Assembly: GCF_907165205.1 (NCBI RefSeq)
Contig: NC_058197.1
Location: 20,111,766-20,175,765 of the forward strand
DNA: 64,000 nt
Reading direction: 5' to 3'
Origin: Coccinella septempunctata
Taxonomy: Eukaryota > Arthropoda > Insecta > Coleoptera > Coccinellidae
The position numbers were made by a program, and so were the translations under genes. Position 1 is the first letter of the stretch; the number at the start of each line of letters is the position of its first letter. Under the pieces are notes generated by a model. That model worked only from the letters and a program-made list of their open reading frames with translations, did not search any database and had not been told where the DNA came from. Shown here piece after piece: positions 1 to 12,422 of the stretch.

Positions 1-22
1 TTGTGTGGTTTCTCTCCTACAG

Positions 23-3000
23 ATCATCTTGTTCAGAAAGGCAGGATGCCTGAGGAAGAGGCAAAAAGGATCTTCAGCCAGATCGTCTCTGCAGTCAGTT
101 ACTGTCATTCCCAGGGCGTAGTTCATAGGGATCTCAAGGCCGAAAATCTTCTATTGGATCATAACATGAACATCAAAGTGAGTTGACGTTATCGAACTGT
201 CAACTTGACAGATTTGACGGCTGACAGATCTGTCAAGTTGACAGATTTGACAGATACCCTGCTTGGTGTCTTCGCGACCAGCCAGAATAGCCCTTAGGAG
301 CTCTTTCGAAGCATCTTAAATGCTCGAATCTATTCTAAAGTGTCGTTCTTGCAGCTGGCCGACTTCGGCTTCAGCAACCAGTTCACCGAGGGCACGCTGC
401 TCTCGACGTGGTGCGGATCGCCCCCCTACGCCGCCCCCGAACTGTTCCAGGGCCTGAAATACGACGGACCCAAGGTCGACATATGGGTAAGGGCGCGATT
501 CTGAACTTTCTAGCCCTCCTGTTCTCAATCAGACCTTCGTTTCAGAGCCTCGGCGTCGTCCTCTACGTGCTGGTGTGCGGCTACGTCCCGTTCGACGCCC
601 CCAACCTGCACATCTTGAGGAACGTGGTGATAGCGGGCAAGTTTCGCATACCCTACTTCATGTCCAGAGGTAAGGGAAAGATTCGGGGTCGATCGAAAGA
701 CTTAAAGAGTGTTTTAATTCAGATTGCGAAGACCTGATAAGGCACATGCTGGTGGTGGAGCCGGAGAAGAGACTGAGCATGGCGCAGATAGCCAGACATC
801 GGTGGCTGGCCAACGTGCCGCCCGTGGACACGGGCCCCGACATCGAACTGAACCCCAACAAGACCGTCATCAATCACATGCTCCAACTGCCGAACCTCAC
901 GCAGGCGATGATACTGCAATCGCTGAAAAGTAAGACCTTCGATCACATCTACGCCATCTACAATCTGCTCCTGGACAAACTGCACCAAAGAACCATCAAT
1001 TTCCAGTCCAAGATATCGCAGCAGAGGGCCTCCAGTAAGTGCAGTAAGTCCATATATCGATTCCGATTAAAAGCAGGGTTATGTTTCCCCCTCTAGTATC
1101 GACGGAGTCCGAGGAGGAGACGACGGAACAGAGCGTGGAATTCTTCAGGCCGATGAGGATAAACGAGAGGAGCGAATCGTTCAACGAGCAGCAGCTGGTG
1201 ACGCACCTGGCCCAAGAACAGGCCGTCTACAACTCGTCGGAGCAGTCCGTCGACCAGACGTTCAACAACAGGAGGGAGAGCTTCAACGAGAACTGCCTGA
1301 GGCTGTCGAGGAACGACGAGGCCGAGGGTTACGACGGAGGTCTGACCCCCGACGACGGCGGTTCCCCGTTCGTATCGATGCCCACGATACCGGCCGTCTA
1401 TCTGGTCGGGGACGGCGACGGACAACCCCTGGAGAAGGTAAATATTCCAAGAGGAAAGCTAGATTGATCGCTATTCGTTTTTATGTGTTCAGTACGGCGA
1501 AATGGACCTGGACAACTCCGAAGACACGATTTCTTTGACCGTCCCGTCCAATTCCTCCGGTTATGGAAGTTGTACTTACGGCGACAAGTATCTGACGGTT
1601 AGAAGACATACGGTAGGCCCTGGCGACCCCGCCCACGAACAGGTACTCGTTTAAACCATCCCTCCATCGCTTTTGTCGATTAACATCGCCTTTTCAGGTC
1701 TTGGAGTCCCACTATATAGCGACGGGTCCCTACGATCCCAGTCGCAACAAGCTCCTCCCCCACACCAACCTACCCCTGAACCTGCCGTTACTGGGACAGC
1801 AGAATCCCCACTATTTCGGCGGGAAGGATCCGCACCTGCTGAAACCTCCGACGGTGCTGAACGCGGCGGGCGGTTTCGGACGCAGGGCGTCAGGTATTAG
1901 ACGTGGTTCCACGCCGGATTCGGCTTTTACAATTTTTTTATTCGATTCAGACGGCGGCGCCAACCTGCACATGTCGTGGGGCACGCCCGGGTCGCACGAG
2001 CAGCTGTCGATGATGTCCACCAGTTCCAGCGGCAACCCGAGCCTGAGCAGCGGCACTGGCGCCCAAGCTATGGAGCACAACCCCCAGTCGTTCGAGGAGA
2101 TGGCGGCCGTGGCCAGGTAGGGTTACTTTTGAAGAGTTTATACCGTATTTTACGATGTTGAATTTGCGGTAGGTACATGCAAGGGAGGGGGAACACCAAA
2201 AGACACACCATGGCGAATCCGGAAGACGTCCAGGCGTCTTCCGGTGGTAGGACCAGAAGGACCGGTCTCCTGACCGTCATGGAGAGACCTCCAGGTAAGG
2301 TTTTACGATGGAAAGTTGATTCTGTCCAACACTTGCACCTCTACTTAATTTACACAGTTATTGCACTATTTTTCGTTTGTTGTAGTTTTTTTTCGTTTCG
2401 TTTCTTTTATTTGCATGTGTTTGTTGTGTGTAGTTATACCGCCTGAGTTAGTAATGGAGGTTGAGAATAGAATGAAGAGAAATCACGTACCCCCGATGCT
2501 TGCCCAAAGAAAACATTCCAGACACGCAGTGAAGCCCCATTTGCCCACCGTGCAAGAGTTGCAAGGTAGGTGTGTTGTGCTTCGTAGCCCCAACGTAGAA
2601 GCGTAGTAGTTGTATCCGAATGGCCCACTTGATAAGGTTGAAACTTACGTCCTTTTTTTTCGTCTAGGAAGAGAACAAAAATCGAGCGAGAGATTCAGCC
2701 CGGTCAGGAGGGGAAGCGAAGGATCGGCCAGCAACAGCAGGACCCTCAGTCCCTCCACCCCCCAGCAGGAATGCCAGAGGCTCCAGAGGGGTTTACAGGC
2801 GAGGGCCAGCCCTCCAAGATCCATCCCAGGTAAACGAAAACCCTACGAAAGTAACCCAACAGCCAAACGACGCCTCTTTCAGGTTCCCCCATACACCAGC
2901 AGATCATACCTGAACGTCACCAGATGCCCGAGGGCTCCTCCCCCCTCCAGCAGTACTACCCCGCCGACCCAGAGGTCCAGGGCGCCGCCGGCTTCGATCT

Positions 3001-4612
3001 GCCCGCCATCCAGCACAGGAGCTACGGGGGAAGTCCCCTGCACTCGGCCGCCCCCTTCAACTCCAGCCCCTCGGGATCGATGGCCGGACAGCCCCCCGGT
3101 CTGTACGGGATGTACGCGGGCAACACGTCCCCCATCTACGGGGCGTACGGTCAGCCGGGCATCCCCAATAACGTGACCTCCATCACTCAAGGTATAACCT
3201 TCTATCTAAGACGTCAAACCTGGTGACAGGTTGTCAAATCTGACGACAGGTGACAGATTGTCAAAAGTGACAAGTTGTCAAATGTGACACCTCTATGGTG
3301 TTTCCATAGAAACGATACACTCTTCATTTTCAGGCATAAGCGGCTTGAACACCTCGGGCTCCATAATGCAAGGTACCCCGTCGGCCAACCTACAGTTGGA
3401 CATCAGGGGCGTCCAGTATCAGGCAGACGATCAGTCCAAGATCGACCCCTCCCTGTACCCCTCCAACCTGCCGAATTTTCCCAACTTCCTCCATCAGACC
3501 CACATGCATCACATACTGAACCTGCACAACCACAGGAGCCTGACGAATTCCCCCATCTCCAACCCTGGCAGTCCCGGACTGGACATGATACAGGAGGAGC
3601 TGCCGCATCTGACGGTGGCCAGCGTGAAGGGCGACGGGATGCTGGGCGGTCATCCGCAGATCAGCGTCACTGACGTTTTAGGTTAGTTTTTAGATTGACG
3701 TAAGGTTTCGGGAGGTTCAATGACGTGAACGTCATTTCAGGCAGTGAAGTCACCCTGGTGGCTGGTTCCGACACGAGCGAGGACTCCATGGATTCGCTGG
3801 AAAACCAGAAGGTCTCCAAGATACCGTCGTTCGTCATCTCGGAGCCCTCGGAGAACCTACCCTCGATCACGAGGGGCATAGGTCGGAAGATGAGCCAGGA
3901 GAACGACGTCCAAAAGGTTCAGGCCCATCCAGAGGCCACGGAACAGCAACAAGAAGATTTTTTTCTGAGGAGAAACTCCGATAAAAGTTCCTTATACTCC
4001 GACGATTCCCTATCCAACGACAGTCTGAGCATAGGTTAGCAAGTCCGAAACGTTGAAATTCCCCTATAGATGAACCGGTCCTTGATTTCAGGCAATCAAA
4101 GTCCCAGTTCCAGTTCCAACACCCAGAGCAGCCACTTCTACGACTCGGACATCCGGTACAGGCCCCTGGACAGTTCCACCCACACCCAGATGCAGATAAA
4201 CCACGAGCTGGCCAACTCGGGCACCGGGAACTTTCAGATTTTCCAAGATTTCCACCAGAACCAATCCTGCTCCACCAGCCACAACTTGCCCACAGCTCGG
4301 GGAAACCTGCACAAGAACTCTGGTTCCTTCGAGTTCGAACTGTCCGAGGTGTGTTCCAAGCTCCAGTCCACCGATATCCTGGAGATGGTGAAGAGGACCC
4401 TGGACGACCGGATCCCCCCCAAGAACTGCGTCAGTTCGGAGATGGTCTGCGACAGGCTGTCTCTGGAGTACGAGGGGGGCATTCAGATCGAGCTGAAGAT
4501 CATCGACAAGGAGAAAGATTCCAAGAATCTGAAGGTCAGGAGGATATCGGGGGATCATCTGGTGTACAATCAGCTCTGCCAGCAGTTAATTTCTTGCATG
4601 ACCGTCTCCTAG
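23..4612 (+). CDS. SIK3: Salt-inducible kinase (SIK3-type), 5' end outside window
   Basis: Ser/Thr kinase of the AMPK-related family, acting downstream of LKB1 on CRTC coactivators and class IIa HDACs. Fifteen exons join in frame: 23-177, 355-486, 546-669, 723-1034, 1097-1437, 1493-1642, 1698-1893, 1951-2116, 2173-2294, 2434-2565, 2668-2829, 2883-3191, 3334-3681, 3741-4034 and 4092-4612 (stop). They give about 1153 residues. Visible are the catalytic loop VVHRDLKAENLLL, the DFG segment ADFGFSNQF, the activation loop LLSTWCGSPPYAAPE with the LKB1-target Thr, and the kinase end DLIRHMLVVEPEKRLSM. A UBA-like stretch (LPNLTQAMILQSLKSKTFDH) follows. A long Ser/Gln/Pro-rich tail contains KRHTMANPED, a likely PKA/14-3-3 region, and the last exon ends in a conserved-looking C-terminal block. 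The N-lobe with the ATP-binding lysine lies before base 1. SIK2 is the alternative; YDGPKVDIWSLGVV and CEDLIRHML favour SIK3. Confidence 0.93.
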
Positions 4613-6442
4613 CATCCGGTGGACGGAGTAGGTTTCTGTTCGAATTGACGGAGGTAGCTGTGACGCTTGATACATTCCTTTTACACTATTTCGACTATAT
4701 AGAAAGTCTGGGCTAATAACAGGCTGAACTGCGAATACTTTTCAGCTGCAAAGAATACGGTACATCACATTGGTTCAAAATTCGGTTTTTCGCGGTTAAT
4801 GATCCTGTCGTGTACTTTGCGTTTGGATAGTTTTGAATTTATTTGCACCACTGCTAGTGATGATTAAATCTAGTCAATTCGCATAAATCCATAAGGGAAA
4901 GGATTTAAATGAACGAATTTGTAAAAAAAACGCTCATATCACTCAAAAAAAGATTATTAACTTGTACTATTGTACTTTGTGGCTGAAACGGTAGATGTAA
5001 TGTAAATCCTTCGAAATATAACTAGTTGAAACCAGTAGGAAGCTTGATGAATTTTGAAAAATTGGTAGTTTTCCAGATATTTCCAAACCGTAACATTCCT
5101 TAGCTTAGTGGTAATTCTATAAAGTGCAATTATTATCGTTTCTTTACTGCGGTTTATGATTACACTATGATAATATTCAAATAAATCCAATGCCTTATGA
5201 TCTTATGCACTTTAAAGTACGTAGACGAGTTTTTTGTAAATCTGAAAATTTTGTAAATAAATTTTAAAATAACTTGTATATAGCATAATTTTCGCACAAA
5301 CTGTAAATAACGAAACTCTTTAGTTATTTTGGCCATATTTTTTGAATGTTAGCTTTAGGACTTACCAATTATAATTTCCGATTCATAGTCTGAGTTAGTG
5401 TGTCTGATTCCTATTTTTCACAATAATCGTTTCAAGCAACTCGGTGACGTCAGGATATCACTGATACCTGAAAAGAAAAAACACTCATCTCATCATTCCA
5501 ATTCTATACAATTGAGATTTCAGACCAGCATCAAATTTCATCTTTTTTTATATTCCATAATCGATTATCGATTTATTAAACTACCCTAAGTTTTACCGTA
5601 TTTAGTCGTAGCTAATTAAATCAATATTTTGTGATTTTTGTGTGAACAATATTATTATCCTATATTGTCTAGGCAGAAATAATCTGAATGTATTTGTATA
5701 TTTTTATAAATATTGTATATACTTTGAACTGCTACATTCCCAATAGGAAAGTTGATTAGATTCGGCTCCTTATTTTATACAGGAAAAAATTGTTAATCTA
5801 TGGTTTTTCTGAAGGCAATTAAAACGACAAAACAATTTCATTGAAACTTTCGATATTTTGTATCAAGTCTTGGATGTAGCTGACTATCAATATTTCTAGT
5901 TTTAGAAATGACTCCGATATTGACTATCATGATTATTTGGTAGATTTCTTACCATTATTTCCATTTTGTTGGTTTTGATGTGATTTAAATCAACTTCTGG
6001 CACATCCACGAATTCTAAAAGGTTGTAAGCCAACATTCTAGTATTTTTTGTCAATTGAAAACTGTGATGTCAATAAACAAATGACTGGACTGTGTCGTAT
6101 TATTCAAATATTTTCATTACACACACATTTATTTTATATACTTGCAGAGATAAATATTCGGAAAAATAAAGTGAAATATTTATTTACACAATCATAAAAT
6201 TTCAAATTAAAGTGATAAGCATAGATTACAGTAATCTGTGTTGGGGACATAGAAAAAAAATATATCAGTGTCGCCAACCACAGATTATTATACTCTGTGC
6301 TCTCGAAAGTTAGGACTACCACCACAGAATTGTCGTAGATCTAAAAGTAGCATGCAGACCACAAAAATGCGTAAAATTTCAAAAATCAATAATTCGCCGC
6401 CAAACTCGAAGATTCCATGCAATCTCAAAATAAATCCTCGAA
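4613..6442. other. SIK3 3' UTR and intergenic spacer
   Basis: AT-rich sequence with no supportable reading frame. The first part is presumably the SIK3 3' UTR; several AATAAA-like words occur between about 5250 and 5300. The last 230 bases before the next gene hold a cluster of CATAGA, ATCTGTG and CACAGATT words (about 6215-6330), which also appears upstream of other genes in this window. Confidence 0.5.
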
Positions 6443-6949
6443 ATGTTGCTTTTAATTCCGTTATTGTCATCGTTTTTATTCGAAATCGCGGCCGGTTCAC
6501 CTTGTAAAGACGTCGAAGTTTCTACGAAGTCGTACACGACAGAAGACGCAACAGTTCTTTCGCAGATCGCGTACATAAGCGAATTCGTTGTGAAATGCAA
6601 TCCGTCCTCGTCGAGCCCTGGAAATTTATACGCTTTATTCAAGGAGAATATAATACCTGTCGCGAACGTCGCACCCAACAAATACCAGCTCAGTTGGACC
6701 GAAGATCTGAAGACTGCCCAGGTTGGAGAAATTGTTGTTAAGGTATTCGACGAAGATGGTTACGCTGCCCTGAAAAAAGCTTTGAGAAATGGCGATAATA
6801 TTCAAGAGGTAATGCAGTTTACCACCGTGGCAATTTCCCACCCAGGTGCATACAAGGGACCCTGCATAAGTTGTGAATTTTTAGCTGCACTGTTCTCTTT
6901 GTCAATCGCATATTACGCTGTTCATTTGAGAGTTAAGTTTGTTTCTTAA
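6443..6949 (+). CDS. SSR4: Translocon-associated protein subunit delta (TRAP-delta)
   Basis: Subunit of the TRAP/SSR complex, which sits beside Sec61 in the ER membrane and helps translocation and N-glycosylation. The 168-residue product matches the family length and order: an N-terminal signal peptide (about residues 1-18), a lumenal beta-sandwich with YTTEDATVLSQ, NKYQLSWTEDLKTAQ and GEIVVKVFDEDGYAALKKA, then HPGAYKGPCIS and a C-terminal membrane helix (about residues 142-162). The start is the ATG directly before the hydrophobic signal. The coding region is a single uninterrupted exon, unlike the intron-rich neighbours. AATAAA lies 18 bases after the stop. No disabling change is visible, so this is a functional gene, possibly an old retrocopy that replaced the original. 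Confidence 0.93.
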   Translation: MLLLIPLLSSFLFEIAAGSPCKDVEVSTKSYTTEDATVLSQIAYISEFVVKCNPSSSSPGNLYALFKENIIPVANVAPNKYQLSWTEDLKTAQVGEIVVKVFDEDGYAALKKALRNGDNIQEVMQFTTVAISHPGAYKGPCISCEFLAALFSLSIAYYAVHLRVKFVS

Positions 6950-6966
6950 ATGTTTGTATTTCTTTC

Positions 6967-6972
6967 AATAAA
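6967..6972 (+). terminator. Polyadenylation signal of TRAP-delta
   Basis: AATAAA hexamer 18 bases downstream of the stop codon, on the coding strand. Confidence 0.7.
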
Positions 6973-8020
6973 CCCAAAAGATTCTCAATATCCATCGATT
7001 CTTTTTTCATCTTCGAAGATATTGATGAAGCCATTTATATGGATAATGTTCGATAAGATTCATTGAAATTGCAAGGACAATATTTTGCCAACAAAATCAA
7101 CAATTGAACCTTTTTCATGTTTATGAATGAAAAAACATCCTCAAACTACAAATATCTTTATAATTTTGGCACAAATACATAAATTCAACTATAATAATTG
7201 TGCACCATGAACTTAAACAATCTTAGCTTTGTTAAATGTTTCTATTGAATGAAAAATTGATATAAAATTCAAGATAAATGCAACTTAACATAGCTGCATC
7301 TTTGATGATGTAAGTCAATATGTGAAATGATCATGAATACAATTTAAAAGCCTCTTTGTTCGAATTAATGAAGAGAATTGCTAAGCTAAGGCGCCAGATC
7401 ATTTGAGGTCTATTAAGCATTCTCGTCTCTCAAGAAATGAATTTTTTGGTCACATTGTAAAATATTCAAACAGAAAAACCAGAGAGAAGATGCTTCATAC
7501 ACTTCAAAACTACTTATTACATAGTGATTATGTCATATTGTTCGATTTATCGGAAGATCATGCTAAAAAGAAGTCTGTTCAAGCAGAGTTTCAACAACCA
7601 GAGTTTTGACTTCTGATCCTTTACATCCTCGTCATTATTACCATTTCTGGACCCACCCTGTATACTTACTGCTCCCTTAGATTCAAATAAATCACTCTGT
7701 GTGTGTGTTTACACGTTTATCTATAGTCTTTTTTCTATCCAATACGATATTTTCTTGATAATGTTTATAGAATATATAAAATTGAAACAAATTTTTCGAT
7801 ACAATCAAATATAAATATAACTTTAAAAAAATAAAAATCAATAAATACATCACTGGTTGTTTTTTAAAGCATCAGAAATGTTCTCCCAAGTATCGATTAA
7901 AAAAAAAAAAATCACAGAACGAAAACGAAATAGACATTTCCTGGAATTTGAATTCAACTGAACCAAACGTCGCCCGTCAGATCTATGTAGAACAGTGTAC
8001 TGTTAGCGGCGTTCGGTCCA
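6973..8020. other. Intergenic, with possible DNA-transposon remnant
   Basis: AT-rich spacer. Bases 7403-7609 (+) hold a 68-codon open frame (FFGHIVKYSNRKTREKMLH and onward) that I do not recognise. It is followed at about 7650-7665 by GACCCACCCTGTATAC, which resembles the outer end of mariner-like terminal inverted repeats in insects. I found no partner end, so this is at most a decayed fragment. The 3' UTR of the minus-strand RILP-like gene should also lie here. Confidence 0.3.
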
Positions 8021-10780
8021 TTAGAGGGGTACTGGGTCATTAGTAGTTGAGAGAGACACCTTCGAGAGAGGTGACATGCTACGTCTTGGAAAACTTCCAC
8101 TGCTGCCGCCCCCTTCGGCAAATAACTTCCGAAAACTGAAAACCAAACAAACTGCATGTTGTCCACAAAGCTACCAAATATCAATATTAATCCTCATGTA
8201 CAATTCAACGCAGGCAACAAATTTGTTATAAAATATGTAGGTATGGATTAAATTATCTCCTCCTAGTGGATTAAATTAGATGATATTCGACCTAAATATG
8301 TAAATTCGAATTCAAGATAAACCTCTACTTGTTACACCACTAAAACATATCGAACCAGAATAAATTTCGACTACTTCCAAAGTTACTGCAGGAAAATATA
8401 CACCCCTCGTTCAACATGCAAATTTAAAACCAATATTCACCATGATATTAATCGAATTTGAATTTAAAATAACCAAGACTCATATACTGTTAAATCGAGA
8501 GGGCGTGGTGTCTCTTCGTCACGCCCACTCAATACGGAGACCTCCTACCAAGTGTTACAACCCGATGAAAAGATCGAAATGCATTCCAACCAACCCGCAG
8601 CCAATTTTTTTTCAAATACCTGTCAATTTATCGAGATAATTTTGCCTAACTCGATTGAGGCTGTCAAAGCTTCTTCCCAAAAAACATTTTTTTCTCTTTC
8701 CCCGCCTTCTAAACGAACAGAACCTGAATTTTTCGAAAATTAATCAAGACATGTATTATTTCTGGCTAAACTCGATCAAGTTCCCACTTACAATTTCCTT
8801 ATTCCGGATTCGGACTTCTTCCAGGGCGCATCGTCGGGTTCAAGGGGTATGGGGCCTTGAACCGGCGCGTCGTCTTCTATTGGTCTGAAAAAAAGAGGTG
8901 TTCACCAGTCGAATTTATCGTAGATGCAAAAACTAATCAACTGTTAAAAAAAATGATTAAAGTTAGGTTTGAAGAAGCAAATAGTCAGATGATACTCCTA
9001 AAAATGAACGAGGCACATTGGGAGAACGATTTAAAACGTCACAAGCACATTCATAGAGCTGTTAGTTGTATGACCGAACGTAAAAGTTAGTTCATTATGT
9101 TGCCATACCAAATAACTTACGGACTAGGTACGTATGCTGAAATACTAGGTTTGGACATTTGAAATGTACTGAGTAAACTATCACAGGCATTTTCAATACT
9201 ATTTACAATTTTCTTCATACCTCTGAAACGAAAATAAGAGAATAACTGAAACTTAAAAAACCAAAGAAAAAAAAACAGATATGACCGCCACTTACGACTC
9301 AGGCTTTGGTTTCGGCCTATAAGTGTCCAATTCATCCTCAAGATCACTGACTCGAGCTTTCAAATCATTCCTTTCGTTAAGAATGTCCTTGAGCTCCTCG
9401 GTAGTGAACCTGGGCCTGTTTGGATCGTCTAAATCGTAAATGGCAACGTTTGAAGGCAGAGGAAGATCCATCTGGAAATAATCCGATTAATTATTCAACC
9501 TTTCGAAACAGAGTTGAACAAAAACGAGAATGAAATTTCCTAACTTTGCTCAAATCTTCGTTTTCCTTCTCCGCCAATCCCAAACGTTGCTTCAACCCAT
9601 TGATGCTGCGTTGCTGATCCTGTATCTGGACCAGAAAATCTGCTCTTTCCTCACAGAGATTCCTGACTTGAGTCTGTAAATTCTTATGTTTACGTTTGGC
9701 ATCCCTCGTGGATGCTTGTATCCTTTCGTAGTTGGATCTCATCTGAAACAGATTAAATACAGGAACTTGTAGTCGGATATCGATCCGCTTACGTTCTCAA
9801 TCTCGTTGATCTTTTCCTGTATCTGTCTATCTTTGGAACGTATCTCATCTCTCTGCTTCTCTATCGTGTCTTTCATCTGTTGTAAAATCTCGCCATTGGC
9901 GGGATTTTCAGACGTTTCGATTTCGTTTTCCTTGTCATTGGGGGTGGTGCTGTTCTGCACCCGCAGCAGACGTCTGTTTTCCTCTTGAAGCTTTGCGATA
10001 GCATTGTACAAGTCGTTGCTATCCTTGCGCCACTGTTCCTCGATAGATTCCAAGTCCTGAAAATTAGAAATGTCAGAGAGAAGAAATAATTTGTTTTTAA
10101 TAGTACCATACATTATGTGTTAAGAGCTAAATGAGGGAATTATACTGCTAATTACCTTGGAAACTACAAATATTTGAGACACTGTTACGACAAAGCATTG
10201 ATCTAATGATAAACTAATATCTTCTAATTACAGTTTCGTAATTCTTCTCGATAAAAAAACATCCATAAAAATTTGTTGACACAATATTATGAAATCATAC
10301 GTTAGGAATCGAAAGCTAACAATCTGAAGGCGCGAAACTGAGAAAACTAATTTATATAAACAGGAGAAAGACTGGTTTAAGTGACTGTAGGACATAGATA
10401 TTAATCACTCGTCTTTCGACCATGGCGAAGAGATAATATGCAAATAACAGTTTCTGTTATTGTAATAACACATTCCTGAATCCGTAATTTCCACATACCC
10501 GTTCGAATTTTGCCCTGTATTCCGCCTTCTCTATCTTGTCGTTCTCCAACAGCGAAACCTTCGTCTGCAACTCCAAAAGTTGAGCGTTTTCCGTCTCGTT
10601 TCGGGTGGCCAGTTGTTCTAGGAGCTCCAGGGCTGTTATAACCCTCGGCATCAACCCCGTGACGGCGGTAGCCCCGTACAGATCGATAATTTTTTCACAT
10701 TCCTTCCCGATGTCGGATGCAATGTCATAAACGTCCACCACCGATATGTTATCACTGAAGGAATCTCTCGTATCATCCAT
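8021..10780 (-). CDS. Rilpl: RILP-like protein (RH1/RH2 Rab effector)
   Basis: Adaptor of the RILP/RILPL family, which binds Rab GTPases (Rab7/36 or phosphorylated Rab8/10 class) and links membranes to dynein or primary-cilium traffic. Six exons in transcript order (10499-10780, 9793-10056, 9545-9742, 9296-9471, 8792-8884, 8021-8135) join without a phase error to 375 codons. The first exon is the RH1 helix (SVVDVYDIASDIGKECEKII through LENDKIEKAEYRAKFER). The middle exons are coiled coil (EEQWRKDSNDLYNAIAKLQ; KHKNLQTQVRNLCEERADF). The last two carry the RH2 signature GPIPLEPDDAPWKKSESGIR followed by KFFRKLF. I start at MDDTRDSF, just before RH1; the frame is open to 10972, so a longer start is possible. 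The short serine-rich tail ends at 8021. Confidence 0.9.
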
Positions 10781-11293
10781 ATTATCGCGGTAAGTCGAGT
10801 ACTTTAGTCGAGGCATCAATTCTTTCGCGTCTGAGGTGCCGAATCTGGCCAGAAAACAAGATGTTAATTTGAAACCCGCTCTATTGATCGATCTCTTAAT
10901 CGGTTTTCTGGTGACAAACAAGGTTCGACATTTGACAGCTAAGGTATTTTGCGCGCTGGAACTACTAAGCACAGAAGACTATACTAATGTGAAACAAATG
11001 AACTAATTCTCATGAATTAGAGCAATAAGAATGGTGGATGCGCTTATACACCAAAAAAGTTCCAATTTAACAATATTCAATAATTTAAGCACCGAGATTT
11101 AATTTTTTTTTATTGTATTTAAATATTCATCATAGCTTGAACAGTTAATGAGAGATCGTTGACCATAAGAAAGTTTTATTGGGAAACGAACTTCATATTT
11201 CAGATATTTCTATTCATAGTCGATGTTTGTCCTCTTGAGGGCTCATTACTCAGCAGCATACCAACATTTCTTAAACCTTTATTTTTGCGATAA
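10781..11293. other. Spacer between RILP-like gene and zinc-finger gene
   Basis: The 5' region of the RILP-like gene, then AT-rich sequence. The low end should contain the 3' UTR of the minus-strand zinc-finger gene. No further gene seen. Confidence 0.4.
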
Positions 11294-12422
11294 TCATGTT
11301 TGTTTCTTATCTCTCAAATGAATGGAATTGATGTGTTTCTTCAAGTTACATTTTTGGCCCGCCACATAATCACACATGTCACATTTATGCTTCCGTGTTC
11401 TCAAATGGACATTCTCTATGTGTTTCTTCAAGACACTTTTTCTGACTGCAGCAAAATCACAGAGGTGGCACTTATGGTCCCTGACGTTCAAGTGGACAGA
11501 ATTAACGTGATTTTCAAGACCACTTTTCTGACTAGCAGCATAATCACATAATTTACACTTGTGTTTTTTTATATTCAAATGGACAGTATTCACATGTAGT
11601 TCGAGGCTTCTCTTGTAGCCTGTCGCATGATCACACAAATCACATTTATATTTCCTATCGTCGGAATGAACAACGTTTATATGCTCCCTAAGGTTAGACT
11701 TTCGGCTCGATCCGTAATCACACAAGTTGCACTTGTGTTTCAAGTTCAAATGAACGGACTGCATATGAAATTCAAGACATTTTTTATAACCAGCGGCGTA
11801 ATCGCACAAGTCGCACCTGTATTTCTTAATGTTCAAATGGACCACCTTCGTGTGTTCTTCAAGGTTTCCTTTCTGATTCGAAGCATAATCACAGAAGTGA
11901 CACTTGTATTTTTTTAAGTTCAAATGAGTCTCTTCGTGATTTTGAAGGTGACTTTTGTGATTCGTGGCATAATCACATGACAAACAAGTGTATTTCCATA
12001 TGTTGAAGTGATTAGAGCTGATGTGTTCTTCTAAAGCGGTTTTCTTATCTGCGGTGTAATCGCATTTGTCACATTTATGTTGCTTCTGGTCTGTAGATAT
12101 ATCATATCTAAGGTACATTTCCTGTGTAACATCAAATGATTCATTCAGAATTGATTTTATGGGCGAGCCTTTAAGGTCAATTTCTTCATTCTTGACCTGG
12201 AATTCTTTCTTATCATGAACACTATCATCATCTGCCGATTGTTCCAAAAAGTCTACAGACTCTATTTTCACCTCATGATCAGCACTAAAACAGACTTCAT
12301 TTTAAAAACTTGCAAGGAAATCGTTGTCTAGACAAAAACAAGACGTAAATTTTCAAGAAACATAACGATGCTCACTCATGACTAGGGTAATCTTCTGTTT
12401 TTATTTTAGAACAAATATCCAT
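11294..12422 (-). CDS. C2H2 zinc-finger protein, nine fingers (paralogue A)
   Basis: Probable DNA-binding nuclear protein. Two exons: 12376-12422 (MDICSKIKTEDYPSH plus two bases) and 11294-12284. They join across a short intron as SHDADHEVKIESVDFLEQ and give 345 residues. The N-terminal third is acidic and contains psi-K-x-E sites (IKTE, VKIE) that fit the SUMO consensus. Nine tandem C2H2 fingers of the C-x2-C-D-Y/F type follow, joined by linkers of the HLNLKKYKC kind, ending with NSIHLRDKKQT. There is no ZAD, BTB or KRAB domain. It is head to head with paralogue B and shares the intron position and phase. The natural target is unknown. Confidence 0.9.

Noticed and set aside
10499..10972. Longer start of the RILP-like protein (MLSSSSAQNTL)
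   Set aside because: The added residues do not resemble the family, and the ATG just before RH1 gives the usual N-terminus; the extension is more likely 5' UTR.
11300..11917. Plus-strand frames across zinc-finger gene A
   Set aside because: They are the antisense of tandem C2H2 fingers; repeated finger codons leave the opposite strand open.
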